DNA from: Phaeodactylum tricornutum CCAP 1055/1
Taxonomy: Eukaryota; Bacillariophyta; Bacillariophyceae; Surirellales; Neidiaceae
DNA: 64,000 nucleotides
Assembly: GCF_000150955.2 (NCBI RefSeq)
Contig: NC_011685.1
Coordinates: 372,001 to 436,000, forward strand
Direction of reading: 5' to 3'
Made by a program: the position numbers and the translations under genes. The notes beneath the pieces are model-generated. The model saw nothing but the letters and a program-made list of their open reading frames with translations. It searched no databases and was not told the origin of the DNA. How positions within the stretch are numbered: the first letter of the stretch is position 1; every line of letters starts with the position of its first letter. Shown here piece by piece: positions 30,071 through 41,222 of this stretch.

Positions 30071-30782
30071 GGGACATCTCTCGAATAAAGCTGTTTTGGA
30101 TATTCATGAATTGTGGACACGACAGAGGAAGAAAACCCGGGAAAGGTCAAGCTTGAGAGACCATTGTCATGCTCGTTGCCTTCCTCACATTACTTCCATC
30201 CCGAGAGACATTTGAAATGTTCCTTCTTGTATTATGTCCAATCGTTTTTAACTTTTAAAATTTTAAATACAATCTTTATCACTTTAAATTTTGGGCAACA
30301 AGATTGACACTGACATGTAAAGAACGTGTCTATTTACAATATATATCTACGGTACAATAGTTAGTCTTCCAAATTCTCATTCGGATCCAACCGGTTGCGT
30401 TTCGGGTGACGATCGTGATGGCGATATTCCACCAATGAAAGAGGCTTGCACAGCTGGTGCTGACGTCTGCCTCTTCGCACGCAGAGGGCACAGCGTTTTG
30501 GTACTACTACTGGCGCGGGTTCGTTTTCTCACTGGATTTGATGGATGCGAGTGCATCGGCATTTTCATAGATTCGCGTCGTTTTTCTGGACTCGCTGGTC
30601 GTCCGTCCCTTTTACTTGCTCACCAGAAAAATCTTTTTGTCTGGCCTTTGTTGAGTTTCCCAGATCGTATTGCAATTTCGGAATCATTCCCAAGTATTGG
30701 AATCTGTCTACTTGAAAAAGAGCATCTATCCAAACTATCCAAGCCACGTGGCCTCCACAAGGAAGGAACTATCAGTACCAGG
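30071..30782. other. Divergent promoter region, GT-like gene / PEPC
   Basis: 712 bp. The PEPC frame is open back to 30435 with an ATG there, but that extension lacks homology and its hydrophobic stretch is less signal-like than the one after 30783. The AT-rich stretch 30230-30300 has repeated TTTAAA-type words. No other gene is seen. Confidence 0.5.
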
Positions 30783-33700
30783 ATGAAACTTTTGTGGAGT
30801 ACTTCGATCCTCCTCACTGTTCTGGCGGTGCCATCGTCGGCGTCTCCCCTTTTCCAAGTGCCTTCGATCGTCAAGAACGCGGTTCCACAAAGAGGTGGGG
30901 CTCGTGTGATCGCTAAGGATGAAAAAGAAAAGGACCTGGATGTTTCCGTGTCCGTTGGTGGTACCCCTTATGATAAGAATCGGGATGCTCCATTGCTCGA
31001 CGACCTCAACATTCTGTCCAACATTCTTTCGGAAATCGTCAACGTTGAAGACTCCAGGGTCCACGAGTTGTACGAGACGTTTCGTCGCCTCGGTTTGGAG
31101 CGCGCGGAACAGCTCATTACTTCTCCGCCTCAGGAGGGCGCTGGTCCGGCTCTCTTGTCCATGATTGACGCCGCCAGCAAGCTCACCGCGACGGAAGCCC
31201 TGGGCGTGACGCGCGTCTTTTCCATCATGCTCAATCTCGTCAACGCCGCCGAAGTCCAGCACCGCAACCGACAGATTCGGGCACACGAGTCCACCAAGGA
31301 CCCCTCCGGTGGCCCTCTCCCCAAAACGGAAGATTCCATTCGCGGAACCATGGAGACGCTGTTGGAATCGAAACAGGCGACACCGGAAGAAATATTTGCC
31401 CAGCTGCAGAAGCAAAAAGTGGAAATCGTCCTGACGGCTCATCCGACTCAAGTCCAGCGCAAATCGCTTCTGCGCAAGTACCGTCGCGTTTCGGAGATGC
31501 TCGCTTATTTGGAGCGACCCGATTTGGATGGTTTTGAAAAGTCGTCCGCCCAAACGAGCTTGCAAACAATCTTGAGCAGCATTTGGGGAGCTGACGAAAT
31601 TCGAAGACAAAAACCGACACCACAACAAGAGGCCGCAGGGGGTAACGCAATATTGGAGTCGGTTTTGTGGGACGCGGTGCCAGCCTATCTGCGCAAATTG
31701 GATCAACAGTGCCGACTTACCCTGGGGCAGTCGCTGCCCGTGGACGTATGCCCCATCAAGTTTGCTTCCTGGATCGGTGGGGATCGCGATGGTATGTGGA
31801 CAACTCTTCACCGAGGCAAAGAGTGTAGTATCTTTGATCCAAACAAATGTGCGCTTTCGATACAGTAAACTCTAACGACGCGACTTTCGTTTGCTGCTCC
31901 GCGCAGGTAACCCCAACGTGACGCCCGAAGTTACCCGCGAGGTTGTTCTGCAACAACGATTGCGGGCTGCTCGTTTGCTTCTCAAGGACATGTACGATTT
32001 GATCTCCGAATTGGCAATTTCTAGCCGCTTTTCGCCCGCCATGGATGCCTTGGCAGATTCCGTCAAGGACTCGCAGCATAAGCGTGAAAAGTACCGTCGT
32101 GTGATTGGACACTTGATCAAACGTCTCGTCAAAACGGCCCGTGAATGTGAATTAGAATTGTCGAAACTCAACACCTCAGCTAGTATGGTCAGTCAGACTC
32201 TCGTTGAGGAAGCAGTGGATGGTTGGCAAGACGTCGATGCTCTTGACGATGCGACTGATTTGATCAAGCCTTTGCGCATAATGTACGATTCGTTGGTTGA
32301 AACGGGCTTCGGTTTGGTGGCCGACGGTTTATTGGTCGATATCATTCGTCGATTGTATGTGTTTGGTATGTCCCTCGTGCCCTTGGATATTCGCGAGGAG
32401 AGTACCAAGCACACGGAAGCGTTAGATGCCATTACGCGTTGGTTGGGAATTGGCTCCTATAGTGAATGGACCGAAGAGGCTCGTCTCAGCTGGTTGACTT
32501 CTGAGCTTTCCAACAAACGTCCCTTGTACCGAATTCGCGAATTGCCCAAGCTGGGTTTCAATGACAGTGTCTTGAAGACGCTCAACGTATTCGGCACCAT
32601 AGCTACCCTACGACCATCTTGTTTGGGAGCCTACGTCATTAGTCAGGCGCAGACCGCAAGTGATGTCTTGGCCGTCATGCTTTTGCAAAAGCAGTACGGT
32701 ATGACGGACAAGAACAGAAACATGATGCGTGTGGTTCCGTTGTTTGAGACCTTGAATGACTTGACCAACGCGCCCGACAAACTCGAACAGCTCTTCAGTA
32801 TTCCGCTTTACGTCGGCGCCGTCAAAGGGAAACAGGAAGTAATGGTCGGGTATAGTGACAGTGCCAAGGATGCCGGACGTCTGGCTGCCTGCTGGGCGCA
32901 GTACAACTCGCAAGAACGAATGGTGAAGGTAGCGGCGAAGCACAACATTGAATTGACTTTCTTCCACGGCAAAGGGGGTACCGTAGGACGTGGCGGTAAC
33001 CCATCCGTCTATCGTGCCATTATGAGCCATCCGCCCAATACCATTAATGGCCGTTTCCGGGTGACGGAACAGGGTGAAATGATAACGCAAAACTTTGGAG
33101 CTCCGTCCATTGCTGAACGAACTTTGGACATTTACACGGCTGGCGTATGTCGCGAAGCTTTTTCTGAGCGCGTGGAACCGTCGCAAGCATGGCGCGACCA
33201 GATGCAACGGATCTCCGATGTGAGTTGTGCCGAGTACCGCCACTTAGTCCGTGAGGAACCGCGGTTTGTTCCCTACTTTCGCCAGGCGACACCGGAGTTG
33301 GAACTCGGAAGTTTGAACATAGGCAGTCGTCCGGCCAAACGTAACCCGAAAGGCGGTATTGAAAGTCTCCGCGCGATTCCGTGGACCTTTGCTTGGACGC
33401 AGACGCGCACACACTTATCGGCGTGGCTGGGAGTTGGCGCTGGTCTCACAACGACAGATCAAAGCGAATTGAAGACGCTTCGAGCAATGTACATTGAATG
33501 GCCTTGGTTTCGTGAAACTATTGATCTAATTGCCATGATTGTATCCAAGACAGACTTTTCCATATCCAAAAATTATGACGATCAACTGGTGGAAAAGAAA
33601 GAAGGTTTGTTGAAGCTGGGAGACGAGGTCAGGGAGAAAATGGTGCAAACTCGTCAAGCTGTTCTTGATGTGACCGAGTCTACGGATGTTGCTGGGGCTC

Positions 33701-33909
33701 ACGTCGCCCTTATGCGAGGGTCGTCGACCATTCGTCATCCATACGTCGATCCGGTCAACGTTATTCAAGCCGAATTGCTCAAGCGATTGCGAGTAATGGA
33801 CAAGAAAAAGTCTCTGTTGGCGGATGAAATGGAAGAACAAGAAATTTTAAAGGATGCCCTGATTATCAGTATCAATGGCATCGCTCAGGGAATGCGAAAC
33901 AGTGGATAA
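30783..33909 (+). CDS. PEPC: Phosphoenolpyruvate carboxylase with signal peptide
   Basis: Exons 30783-31791 and 31907-33909 are split by a 115-bp intron (GTATGT...GCGCAG). It interrupts the glycine of GGDRDGNP, so the joined sequence restores the PEPC motif GGDRDGNPNVTPEVTR. The enzyme, 1003 residues, fixes bicarbonate onto PEP to give oxaloacetate. Active-site blocks: VLTAHPTQ (His220), GYSDSAKDAGRLAACWAQY, FFHGKGGTVGRGGNPS (about residue 690) and the C-terminal NGIAQGMRNSG. The N-terminus MKLLWSTSILLTVLAVPSSAS is a clear signal peptide, but no Phe follows the cleavage site, so routing to an outer plastid compartment or ER is more likely than stroma. The plant phosphorylation Ser motif is absent. 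An in-frame start at 30435 would bury the signal peptide, so 30783 is preferred. Confidence 0.95.
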
Positions 33910-34324
33910 AGTGCTCCATAATATTCTCGGTGGCTCGGCAACCGTTACAATGAGTGGGGGTCTCTAGTGAGAAGAGTAGGTTGTTCTGTAAGCTAACTTG
34001 ACTTTATGATCGAATGAAAATACTCTGTGACTAAACACAACATGTAATGTGCATCTGCGAAAACCAATCAACTACCTAGACGGTAACAGACATTCAGACT
34101 CGTAGATCTTCCTGTTGAAAATCAGCCCTACGACGTAATCGTATACCACCACATGAGCAGGTGTGGCCGAGACATGTGTGTTGTACCCCATCAAGGCGGC
34201 CCCAAAAATAGTCAGTACAAAAGATTGATGAAAGAATGTCTTTGCATCCTTTGACAGTAAAGAGATCAAGACACACTTCAAAACGCTGACAAAGCCGGAA
34301 GATGAAATGCCTCCCCACTTTGAT
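33910..34324. other. Convergent 3' region PEPC / phosphatase
   Basis: 415 bp between two stop codons. A minus-strand frame (34072-34386) overlapping the phosphatase end gives hydrophobic sequence. No start or splice connects it convincingly, so it is not called. Confidence 0.45.
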
Positions 34325-36676
34325 TCATCGATCGCGAAAAATCCAGACACTGTCACGGACAACTCCTGAGGTTGTATCAGATTCATCCCCTGCCTTCACA
34401 AATTGAAATAACAAAGCAGTCGAATTGGCCACCGTAATCCGACCATAGCCGTAGTCTTGTTTGATAAAGACTTCGGTCCATTCATTGTCGTATAAAGTCG
34501 AGTCGCTCAAGGCGGCCCCGGCTGTTCCCACAGTTATATGTATTGGACCTCCTGCTTCACATTCGCTTTTGTACAGACCGTCACAGGTTCGGTGATAGGC
34601 GTGGTAGTGGCCGGCCAAGAATAAGTCTACCTGAAACTCCTGCAACAAATCTTCTATTTCGTACCGCATTGCGATACCCACGGCGTTCTGTTCCCAAATG
34701 GCTTCTCCTTCGTACATAGGACGGTGAGACTCCACGATGAGCCATGGTGTCAGCGAGCGATTCACCGACGCCAAGTCAGCCTGTAACCACGCGAATTGTG
34801 TCGATCCTTCCGACATATCATGTTCCGAGGAAATTACAGTGGTGTGAACACTTGCGTAATCATAGGAATACCAAAAGACACCATTGCTGCTGGGGGAGTT
34901 CTGGGGCATGCGAAAGCGTTTGCTGGTTGGTACGCCACATTCACCACCCGAGTCAACGCCGAAGTTCCCCCACGCGGGATGAAAGCCGTCTTCTGTATTG
35001 ACGCCCGATGGGTCTTTGCCTTTCCCACCACCATCGTGGTCGTATTCATGATTTCCTACGGCAACCATTAGCGGGACCTGGGTAGCGAAGGGTTCAATCA
35101 GGGTAAACCATTGATCCCATTGGTGGGCGGCGCCTTGCGCGTAGCTCAGATCGCCAAAATGATGAACGGCGCGAATTGGTATAGTCGCATTGTGTACTTC
35201 TCGAGTTGTCATGGCAGCCGTCCACAAACTTCCAACACCCCATCCAGCCGACGGACAACCCTGATCACCGTAGACAATGTAGGCAAAAGGCTGTTGTTGT
35301 TCGGAGATGCCTACCGCCGGCGCCGAGATAAATCGGTACACGTCGGACCATGTTATGCCCTGACCATGTTGGTAGCCGACTTTGTAGTGATAAGTTGTAT
35401 TCTGTACGAGATCGGTCAAGATGGCAGTGTGTAGCTGTCCTGGACTTTGAAATTTTCCGGGTTCGGTCTGATTGGCTGGTGCCTGACACAAATCGTTGGC
35501 CGTGTACGAGTCGGATGTGCCCGTCGTCTTGGTCGTCATGTGCGCTTCATCTGTTCCGTATACAACAATCGGTGTACCGATAGCAGCAGTCCCGTGACTT
35601 CCCCCACCCGTTACGAAGTTCACGATCATCGTAGATGGGTCGTCGCCCAAAGCTAAATGCACATTCGTGGGCGTCGTGACGGAAGCGGATACATCCAACC
35701 CTTTAGATTTGGCAACCAAGTGCCAGGACTCGTAGCCAGCCGGATTCCAGTGTACATCGTACAATGAAAATTGGCAAACTCGGTAGCGTAGGATGGGGAA
35801 GGATGGAAAACGCCAAGTATTCGCATCTGTTTGGTCGGCTTGTCGGCGGAAGGGATTCACAGCATCGGGGTTGCCTGTTCGCATCATCGCGTTGTGCTTT
35901 TGGTGCGTCGCGGTGGCCTGGGCAATCGTGGCGGCCTCTATAATCCGTGGAAGCGTGGATTCGTCCAAATGATGCGTTAAAGATTCCTGCACATAGAGAA
36001 GGTCGTCCCCACATTGCAAAATGATCACCGACTCATCATCGACGACGGGATCCCCCCAAACGTTTCGTCCAACCGTCCAGGTGAGGGTCAGCGATGCTGA
36101 AGGTGATAGAATTGTTGTCTTGTCCAACGTGAGTGTAGGAGAAACCTCGACACTGCCATCATCGTGCGCGTGGAAGGTTGCATTTTTCAATCGATCGTAC
36201 AATGGATTGTCCAGAGCATATATGTACTCTCTTGTTTGATCGTGCACAACGGACAAGATGGTCGGTATGGTTTCCTTGTGATGGTGTTGTTCCGTTTGCT
36301 TACGGTTAGCACTTCGGAAATAAGACCACGACCCATAGCTAGCCACAATCATCGACAGAGTGGTTACCACGATGAGGAGCTTGTGTCGCCACCTTAGGCT
36401 ACTCGGAATTTTACAATGATGCTGTTTGGAAGTCTCATTACTCATCGTCGTAAAACTTTCATCCTCTACATGAGTGATCAGTGGGATCCATGAATCGGGA
36501 TGATGTCCATAGGGGTCGAGATCGGAAGAAGATTCGTGTTGGTAAGAGTGCATCGAGATGCTACCGGAACGCTCATAACGTTCATCTGTCTTGTCCTCCA
36601 AGTCCTCATCACGGTGATTGCGGTGTCGTACCCCAGCAAAAGCTTGGTAGCGTTGATGGCCTTGATTTTGGAACAT
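34325..36676 (-). CDS. Membrane-anchored purple acid phosphatase
   Basis: A 783-residue protein with one span at about residues 100-125 (LLIVVTTLSMIVASYGSW) after a roughly 95-residue hydrophilic N-terminus: type II topology with an extracytoplasmic catalytic domain. All five metal-binding blocks of purple acid phosphatases are in order: YGDQG, GDLSYAQG, GNHEYD, VESHRP and GHYHAYHR. These supply the Asp, Tyr, Asn and His ligands of the two-metal centre. The PAP N-terminal beta domain precedes them, and GYGRITV plus DSVWIF close it. It is longer than plant PAPs because of the anchor and inserted segments. A role in releasing phosphate from organic phosphate at the cell surface or in the secretory route is likely. 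The first ATG in frame is 36676; the frame is open slightly further through TTG. TGACAGTGAG lies 106 bp upstream. Confidence 0.9.
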   Translation of the reverse strand: MFQNQGHQRYQAFAGVRHRNHRDEDLEDKTDERYERSGSISMHSYQHESSSDLDPYGHHPDSWIPLITHVEDESFTTMSNETSKQHHCKIPSSLRWRHKLLIVVTTLSMIVASYGSWSYFRSANRKQTEQHHHKETIPTILSVVHDQTREYIYALDNPLYDRLKNATFHAHDDGSVEVSPTLTLDKTTILSPSASLTLTWTVGRNVWGDPVVDDESVIILQCGDDLLYVQESLTHHLDESTLPRIIEAATIAQATATHQKHNAMMRTGNPDAVNPFRRQADQTDANTWRFPSFPILRYRVCQFSLYDVHWNPAGYESWHLVAKSKGLDVSASVTTPTNVHLALGDDPSTMIVNFVTGGGSHGTAAIGTPIVVYGTDEAHMTTKTTGTSDSYTANDLCQAPANQTEPGKFQSPGQLHTAILTDLVQNTTYHYKVGYQHGQGITWSDVYRFISAPAVGISEQQQPFAYIVYGDQGCPSAGWGVGSLWTAAMTTREVHNATIPIRAVHHFGDLSYAQGAAHQWDQWFTLIEPFATQVPLMVAVGNHEYDHDGGGKGKDPSGVNTEDGFHPAWGNFGVDSGGECGVPTSKRFRMPQNSPSSNGVFWYSYDYASVHTTVISSEHDMSEGSTQFAWLQADLASVNRSLTPWLIVESHRPMYEGEAIWEQNAVGIAMRYEIEDLLQEFQVDLFLAGHYHAYHRTCDGLYKSECEAGGPIHITVGTAGAALSDSTLYDNEWTEVFIKQDYGYGRITVANSTALLFQFVKAGDESDTTSGVVRDSVWIFRDR

Positions 36677-38016
36677 ACTCCAAATAGTGCTCTGAAGAGA
36701 CCAGCACTGGGTAGGAAAATCTGACAAGATGCCGAAGCAGTGACTCCCACTCGTTTACAAAGGAGCTTTTTTAGCGTCTGTTGACAGTGAGCCCTCTGTC
36801 GCTCGTTCCCTCCCACTGTTTTCGCTTATTCTGCCTGACTCTCCTCCCGGTGATAGATTAGATCGACAGTTTTTGATATGACAAATTCCTATCACTGGAC
36901 AATGGGTTCGTTTGGCCTTGCTACCTTGAGAAGCGAAAAGTCCTGGACAGGTTTCGTTTCGGTTTACACAGGTTTCGTTTCGGTTTCCAGAAATTTTGTC
37001 CAGTGAGGAGAAAAACACGCCCCCGAAGCCGTTTTTACGTCAACATCACCTTCAGCGTGATCTACTATCGATCAATCGTCAAAACCATTCCAAATTGAGA
37101 TTGATATCGGCGAGACTCCTGCTCTGTAGAATATTCGTCACGACTGGGGAATACGGTTTCGGTGGAGACTGCGATTTGCCTGTTTCGCATATCGGGCGAC
37201 GGAGGGACCGGCACGGGAAGTTTCTGGATCCTGTGAATCTCCGGAAGAATCAATGCGTGGTTGGGTTTTACTATGAATTGCCAGAAATGTTGTACGCCCC
37301 TCTCGAATGTCAGCTTGCCGTGATTTTCCAGTAGAAATTAATCCTGTGGGACTCCAGATGAAACACAGTAGGAGGGATTGTCTGAGCGTCTCGGTCGGTG
37401 AGTGGACTGTCTCGGCTCGAGCATAGGTTGTCGTCGTTTCTGGAAAGTTTGACTCGCGGAAGTGAGGTACCTACCTACCTATATCGCTAAGTGACGTTTT
37501 CGAATCAGGAGCAGTAAAACACGTTGTTCATCCACACGTCGACGAGACACCCAGCCAGACTATTGTTTCCATAGTTACCAACCAATTCGTACCTCGGAAA
37601 GGTATCTTCAAGTCCCGCTATCGGGGGAAACGACGATCACACGCGTCAGACCGACGTCAGAAGTTTTGAAGCCATTTCTCAAATAAGGTGAGATCGTCTC
37701 GCGCTCGCCTGCCGAAATTTGAAAGAGTTACTTATGGAAATAGGGTCACCCCCCAAATTGCGAAACCCTGCGTTCTACCGCTAACGCCTACCACGTACCC
37801 TGCGCAAACCGGTCGGCGCTGCCGCCGCCGACGATCTCTCGTAGCCCAGCGACGGCAATCATTCCGGCAATGGCGTTATCGGTTCTGGGAAACTTCCACG
37901 CACGGTCAACTTTTCCCTGAACGACACATCTGATCTACGTCCCTCACTGGTAGTCTCTGTATTAGTGCTAGCAGTCCTTCGTTGGAAAAAACCTCGTTCG
38001 TATCACTATTCCGACA
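36677..38016. other. Gene-free interval (1.3 kb)
   Basis: No supported gene. The sequence GGTTTCGTTTCGGTTT is present twice in tandem around 36950-36985. A TGACAGTGAG word lies at 36782-36791. The right part is the 5' region of the coiled-coil gene. Short frames begin mainly at TTG and look random. Confidence 0.45.
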
Positions 38017-39534
38017 ATGACGACGCCATCGCTGGTACAACGCAGTCGTCGACCGCATTGGACCCGCGTAGCGGCCCTGTTGGTGAGCAGCCATGGTGCG
38101 TGGGCCTCGAAGCTTCCTCCTTTGGCGCGTCCCTCCGTCAGTCATACGATCGACGACGACGCGATGGAAACGTACGGTATGGAAGAACTGTACGCGATTG
38201 TCGACGAGTCGTACAGTGACCAGAAGGACCGGTCGCCGCAATCCCAGACCATTCTGGCGTCGTCGCGCACTAGCCAGAGTAACTACGATAGCGTCGACAA
38301 CGAGGGGTACAAATCACAAGAGGAATGGTGGAAAGATCCTTTAGCACTCTTTGACGAAGACGAGGAAGAGAACGACGGGTACGAGCAAGGACGGTCCGCG
38401 GGGGAGGAGTTGCAAATGATTTCCGAAGACAAGGATGGTGTCCCACACGAGAACAAGGTGGGACAAGAACATCAAAGAGTTCCTCTCGAAGAGCTTTTTC
38501 CGAATTTCGAGAAAACAGACGGCGCCGATCCAGCGGCCTCGAGTCGGAGCGAAAAACCGTCCGCAAGAAAGTCAACGCGCCAGATCCGTTCCGCATCCGG
38601 TAAGGGAGTTGTCAAAGTGCCTCCCCGTCGTGGAAGCACTGCCATTTCGACGGATTGGATCAAAACTTTACCCATGTTGACACCAACGCTCCTGCCCAAA
38701 CTGCAGCAAGTCCTAGTGCACCTTCCGGCTGCCAAAGTAATGGCCGCACTAGCACTGGGTACGGGCTTGACGCAGTTGCTCAACGCGGCTCCCAAATGGG
38801 CTGAGAACGGCAAGAAAAGACTCGACGAGGCTGCCGCTTCCAAGAATAAGAACAAAAAGAAAATTGACAGCAACGATAATGTTGACGATGCGGAACAAGA
38901 AGCGGTCATCGAACCAGACGAAATGGTCACTGAACGGGAGGCGGCTGCGCGCGCGAAACAACGACGCCGTCGTCAAGCGGCCGCCGCCACGTCTGCCAAG
39001 AATTCAAACCTGGCGCTGAAGGCTGGTAAGGGCAATTCCGGTGGGGGCTGGATGTCGGGCTGGCGGGCCAAAATGAGTAAGACGGATAGCCGTGGCCAGC
39101 GTATTCCATCCGCCCACAAGTTACTCGAACAAGTCCAGGAGCTGCAACGTCTTTTGGAGACTGCCGCAGCGGACAAGACTAACGCGGAACGCGAGTACGA
39201 AAAAGCCTCCTGGCAACTACAAGAGTCGGTGTCGGAATTGAGTGCGGTCAAGTCCACGACCCGGTACTTGCAAAGCCAACTCAAGGAAAACGAAGAAATG
39301 TTAGCTCGCGTTGTCCAGACGGAACGCCTCAAGGCGAAGGAAGAATTGGTGCGGATGAAAGAAGCCATGGTACTGGTGGTGGAACGCGAACGGGAAGCCA
39401 TGCGGGATGAATTCATGAAACAGGCGGCTGAGTTGCAGACCCTGTGGAAAAGAGAACAGCACCGTCACCGGCAGCAGGCTGCCAAGCGTCCACCGTCACG
39501 GCGCAGCAGTGCCGCCGCACCCGTGCGGTCGTAG
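38017..39534 (+). CDS. Coiled-coil protein with possible signal peptide, unknown
   Basis: A 505-residue protein without a recognised family. After a basic N-terminus, residues 17-31 (RVAALLVSSHGAWAS) could be a signal peptide. Residues 45-190 are acidic and low-complexity. A moderately hydrophobic amphipathic segment of about 40 residues follows (LPKLQQVLVHLPAAKVMAAL), then a Lys- and Arg-rich linker. Residues of about 370-490 form a long heptad-patterned coiled coil (LLEQVQELQRLLETAAADK onward) that ends in a basic RRSSAAAPVRS tail. The layout suggests a structural or scaffold protein. If the signal peptide is real it enters the secretory route, though the nuclear-type basic patches argue otherwise. 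Codon use matches its neighbours. Confidence 0.6.
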   Translation: MTTPSLVQRSRRPHWTRVAALLVSSHGAWASKLPPLARPSVSHTIDDDAMETYGMEELYAIVDESYSDQKDRSPQSQTILASSRTSQSNYDSVDNEGYKSQEEWWKDPLALFDEDEEENDGYEQGRSAGEELQMISEDKDGVPHENKVGQEHQRVPLEELFPNFEKTDGADPAASSRSEKPSARKSTRQIRSASGKGVVKVPPRRGSTAISTDWIKTLPMLTPTLLPKLQQVLVHLPAAKVMAALALGTGLTQLLNAAPKWAENGKKRLDEAAASKNKNKKKIDSNDNVDDAEQEAVIEPDEMVTEREAAARAKQRRRRQAAAATSAKNSNLALKAGKGNSGGGWMSGWRAKMSKTDSRGQRIPSAHKLLEQVQELQRLLETAAADKTNAEREYEKASWQLQESVSELSAVKSTTRYLQSQLKENEEMLARVVQTERLKAKEELVRMKEAMVLVVEREREAMRDEFMKQAAELQTLWKREQHRHRQQAAKRPPSRRSSAAAPVRS

Positions 39535-39758
39535 CACACTCCGTGAAATTTATCTCGCTTAAAAGTCCGATTCCGTCTCGTACAAACATACTCGCGTAAC
39601 ACCTATCTGGAATCTGTTCGTTGTCAAGTCTGTCGCCTACACCACGTCCATACCGTATACACGTAAACTAAGGTCCTGACCGCTGTGTCCATTACATTCT
39701 ATTACTGACATACTGTTAAGTAACGGCGATTTTAAACGTTCGTCATCCCGCGAGAACC

Positions 39759-40917
39759 TCACCGGCGCCATTGCAATCGGAGCAATTGGCAGTCGAGTGC
39801 GGCACCCCATATCAATGCCGGGGCGTGGTCGAGCGATGGAGCATCCGTCAACGACGGGACGAGATTCTCGACCGTGCATCCCAACTCGTCCGCCCGGGTG
39901 AGAAATAGCGCGTGCGATCGTTCACAACGAATCTGGACGCACAGGTAGATGGTGGAAGCCGGATGACAAAGGTACGAGAGTGTGTCCCAGAGAGGTCGGA
40001 CTAGGTGGGGCGCAAAGAGGACATCTGTACCGACCACGGTATCAATGGAATGCGGGACAATGCCAGCGTGCGCGACATCTTCTACGTAACAAGTCCAATC
40101 TAGAGCACACGCGCGGACCACCGCGTGGCGTGGTAGATGCGGAGTATTGCGGGAGACGTTGTGCTGGAGATTGACGAGTACTTGGGGTGTTTCAGTGAGG
40201 GTTACCGATTGGCATACGGCAGTAGCGCGGGGAACGTCGGTCACGAGACAGGCCAAGCCGAGCCCGAGCAAACCGCAGCCGGCTCCGACTTCCAAAACGT
40301 GCCCCAAGGCGAGGGGAGCGGATGAACCGTTGTTCTTTATCGTACAATACCGGAAATACTCCAAGAGTAGGTAGGAGGTTTCCCAAACAATCCCACCAGT
40401 ATGGGCTTGATCCGGTGGCGGTTGTTCTTGTCGGATACGCAAGAGTACCGTGTTTTTGGTAGCATTATCGTCGTGCTTGCGAGAAGCTTGGTGCGGGACG
40501 ATGCGGTAGCCAACAGAATCGGCGTTGGCTAGTTCATAAAAGACGATTGCCGGATCGGGTCGTGCTGCGGAACTGTCGTCCCTCGGTTCCGCTTGCTCTT
40601 GGGGCGCATTCCACAAATCCTGATAGATTAAAAAGGTCGAAGCTGATAGCAATGTTGAGGTACCCCGAGGAGGCCGGGGTTGAATTTCGCGTTGGTCTCG
40701 GGAGCTGCGATTCCTTGTGCGACGACGCCGAGGTCGGGATGGCCTCGTCGATGGTCCGAGCGCGGACGCTCCCGAAGGTCGCTTCTTCGCCGACGTCACG
40801 ATAGTAGGTGTGCCCAAGCGTGATACGGCAAGTATCAATTGTTAGTGCTGGGATGGTTGCAAACCGGTAATGCTGCTTCTTGCTGGTTGGTTTACTGCAA
40901 TTGCGCGTGCCTGTCAT
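39759..40917 (-). CDS. Family-16 methyltransferase (METTL21/FAM86-like), first exon recovered
   Basis: The long open frame 39759-40838 contains no ATG at all. Joining exon 1, 40917-40800 (MTGTRNCSKPTSKKQHYRFA onward, ending GHTYY), to exon 2, 40642-39759, removes a 157-bp intron (GTGACG donor, TATCAG acceptor). This gives a 333-residue protein in which ITLGHTYY continues as PSTFLIYQDLWN. The C-terminal two thirds are a seven-beta-strand SAM methyltransferase of the Methyltransf_16 type: GGIVWETSYLLLEYF, the SAM loop HVLEVGAGCGLLGLGLA, and a GTDVLFAPHLV segment where the substrate-binding D-x-x-Y/F motif lies. Family members methylate lysines of proteins such as eEF2, eEF1A, Hsp70 and VCP. The target here cannot be told. 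TTTACAGT lies 166 bp upstream. Confidence 0.72.
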
Positions 40918-41082
40918 GGTATGTTGGCTTCGCGGGAGGAGGAGGAAGCCTTTAGAATGAGGATGGTCCCAATTGATTCCCGTAAGATGCGGATTGAAAC
41001 AAGTCGAAATCGTGTCACCTGTCTATAAAGTGTGTGGTTCTGACCAACTGTGACTGTATCTGTAAATGAAACATCTGGTGAT

Positions 41083-41090
41083 ACTGTAAA
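41083..41090 (-). promoter_or_regulatory. TTTACAGT promoter word
   Basis: An exact match on the methyltransferase sense strand, 166 bp before the recovered ATG. It sits in a 13-bp direct repeat, CTGTAAATGAAAC, present at 41060 and 41084 on the plus strand. Confidence 0.35.
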
Positions 41091-41180
41091 TGAAACCCAA
41101 CAGTAAAGTCGAAACCCGCGAAGTTAAGCTCCTAACACTGACTGACCATGATTTTCTTCCAAGTCAGAATCGAACGTTCC

Positions 41181-41222
41181 GAGTCACCGTCAGCGAGTCA
41201 CCGTCAGCGAGTCACCGTCAGC
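41181..41222 (+). repeat. Three tandem copies of a 14-bp unit
   Basis: The unit GAGTCACCGTCAGC is repeated exactly three times in a row. It lies in non-coding DNA upstream of the methyltransferase gene. Confidence 0.95.

Noticed and set aside
30435-30782. N-terminal extension of PEPC by 116 residues
   Set aside because: No similarity to PEPC proteins, and it would bury a clean signal peptide. Kept only as an alternative start.
30735-31811. A 358-codon minus-strand frame
   Set aside because: It lies opposite PEPC exon 1, whose conserved catalytic sequence decides the coding strand.
34072-34386. A hydrophobic minus-strand frame overlapping the end of the phosphatase gene
   Set aside because: It might be a C-terminal membrane exon of the phosphatase, but no splice pair of realistic length connects them, and the phosphatase already ends with a normal family C-terminus.
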